Positions 62,853 to 64,000 of a DNA stretch of 64,000 bases are shown piece by piece. The first letter of the stretch is position 1; the number at the start of each line of letters is the position of its first letter. Below the pieces are notes generated by a model, which searched no databases, was not told the DNA's origin, and saw only the letters and a program-made list of their open reading frames with translations. Source of the DNA: G965216255 sp965216255. GTDB taxonomy: Bacteria; Bacteroidota; Rhodothermia; Rhodothermales; Bin80. Location: contig OZ244148.1 of the NCBI GenBank assembly GCA_965216255.1, forward strand, positions 3,534,001 to 3,598,000, in the 5' to 3' direction. The translations under genes were made by a program, and so were the position numbers.

Positions 62853-64000
62853 TGCTTGTACGAAAATACTTTAAATCTTCAATAAACAATCGGTTATATC
62901 TTGCAATTGGCGGTGAATCTGAGGGACGTATAGCCGATTTGGGCGTTTAAGAGCGCAAAACAGCTCACATTCGCCAGGGAAACCATGCGCAAGATTGTCC
63001 CAGAGTGGCGTGCACTCGACAGTACGCCGATCAAGGAGATTGCCATAGACCCGAGAATGCGCGACGACATGAGTGCGGTGCTCAAGGGTCTGCAGTGCGT
63101 CTACTGCACGGCGGAATCCCGTGCCGCCTTGTTCACGATTCTGGAGGCGCACTTTCAGCCGGGTACACGCAAAGATGTCGGACGCCCGGGCATGGATTTA
63201 TGGCGCGTCATCGTGTTTGCGATAGTCAAGCAGTGCCTGGATCTGGACTACGATGCTTTGTTGTACCGGGCCAACAACGATCTCTTGCTGCGGGAGCTCT
63301 TGGGGCACGGAGACGCCGGGTTTGACGCGGTGAAGTACAGCAGACAGCGGCTGGTGGACAACGTGCAGCTTTTGACGCCGAAGCTGGTCCAGAAGGTGAC
63401 CCAATTGATAGTGCAGACGGGGCACAAGGTGGCTGGAAAACAGTCTGGGGCCGCGCTAGGTGGTCGCTGCGATTCCAGGGTGGTTAAGACGCATGTGCAC
63501 TATCCCACCGATGTGGGTCTGTGCTGGGATGCACTTCGTGGTTTAATACGTGTGAGTGCACGCTCGGCTGCGGCATTCGCTCTTCCGGGCTGGCGCAAGC
63601 ATGCGTATCGCACGCGGAAGGTATACCAGGCCTTCAGCCGGGTGCGGACGGCCCCGCGCTACCGGCAGAATCCGAAAGGAGTGCAGGCGTACTTGCGCCA
63701 GTGCACACAGACTGCAGCACGTGCCCGTACGCTGTTGAATGCCTTGGCCACAGTGGAGAAATCGGCGGCGACGCGAACGAATATCGCGTATTACTTGCAC
63801 TATGTGGACTTGTTGGTGGATCAAATCCGGCGTCGCATCCTCTTGGGCAAGCTGATTCCACATGCGCAGAAAGTGTTTTCCATCCACAAGCCACATACGC
63901 GTTGGATCAGCAAAGGCAAGGCGGGCGTGCTGGCGGAGCTGGGCCTTCCGGTCGCACTGGTAGAAGATGAGCACCGGTTCATTTTGGCTTATCACATCCT
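62853..64000 (+). mobile_element. ISNCY element, copy 2 (runs off window)
   Basis: Left end tgcttgtacgaaaatac at 62853, preceded by ctaactag, close to the ctaactgg duplication of copy 1. Inserted in the oxidoreductase gene. The right end lies beyond the window. Confidence 0.88.
62985..64000 (+). CDS. ISNCY-family transposase, copy 2 (partial)
   Basis: Open from the ATG at 62985 to the window edge, about 338 codons, with roughly 5 percent amino-acid differences from copy 1 (for example MRKIVPEWRALDSTPIKEIA). No stop or frameshift is seen in the visible part. Confidence 0.88.
   Translation, partial: MRKIVPEWRALDSTPIKEIAIDPRMRDDMSAVLKGLQCVYCTAESRAALFTILEAHFQPGTRKDVGRPGMDLWRVIVFAIVKQCLDLDYDALLYRANNDLLLRELLGHGDAGFDAVKYSRQRLVDNVQLLTPKLVQKVTQLIVQTGHKVAGKQSGAALGGRCDSRVVKTHVHYPTDVGLCWDALRGLIRVSARSAAAFALPGWRKHAYRTRKVYQAFSRVRTAPRYRQNPKGVQAYLRQCTQTAARARTLLNALATVEKSAATRTNIAYYLHYVDLLVDQIRRRILLGKLIPHAQKVFSIHKPHTRWISKGKAGVLAELGLPVALVEDEHRFILAYHI

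Overview
The window looks like a genomic island-rich stretch of a Gram-negative chromosome of the Bacteroidota/Rhodothermota/Balneolota kind. This is an inference from the fused aspartokinase-homoserine dehydrogenase, the lysine 6-aminotransferase, the outer-membrane style lipoproteins, the Calx-beta repeat protein and the usually weak Shine-Dalgarno sequences. The species cannot be fixed from the sequence. The very high load of insertion sequences, group II intron fragments and broken genes suggests a lineage undergoing mobile-element expansion, such as a symbiont or a small population.

Layout: 1-2405 holds the start of a secreted Calx-beta repeat protein. 2753-8113 is a transposon graveyard (IS256, a decayed large serine recombinase with its HTH and DUF5372-like partners, an IS1380 relic). 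8633-24920 is the ordinary chromosomal core: an osmolyte (quaternary amine) ABC transporter, a sulfatase, tRNA-Ala(GGC) beside a 17-bp minisatellite, thrA-dapB-dapA (aspartate to lysine/threonine pathway), a broken cupin gene, a glycerophosphodiester phosphodiesterase, gyrA, lysine 6-aminotransferase and lipA.

25891-46100 is accessory DNA: IS1634 and IS256 relics, a Doc-type toxin-antitoxin pair, a DUF262/HNH nuclease, several group II intron pieces, IS110/IS1111, IS3 and IS30 elements, a nuclease-like glycine-zipper membrane protein, a DUF4145 gene split by IS30, a ClpP-like SDH proteinase cassette bounded by near-identical palindromes, and a frameshifted Cre-like tyrosine recombinase preceded by a lox-like palindrome.

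47308-52191 holds the most interesting block. It is a tightly overlapping four-gene ubiquitin-like conjugation operon on the minus strand (Ubl with a C-terminal GGGV, E2-like, JAB/JAMM peptidase, E1/ThiF-like). It is divergent from a plus-strand trio of a sigma-70 family factor, a small protein and an ImmA/IrrE metallopeptidase. The E1-E2-JAB-Ubl set resembles the bacterial ubiquitination-like antiphage systems (Bil/Bub type), here paired with its own candidate regulators.

52418-64000 is again mobile DNA: a nested stack (intron B, then IS110, then tandem introns A-B, then an ISNCY element with an 8-bp target duplication), a Tn3-derived mini-element, a relaxase with a truncated MobC, a decayed Gfo/Idh/MocA oxidoreductase and a second ISNCY copy running off the end.
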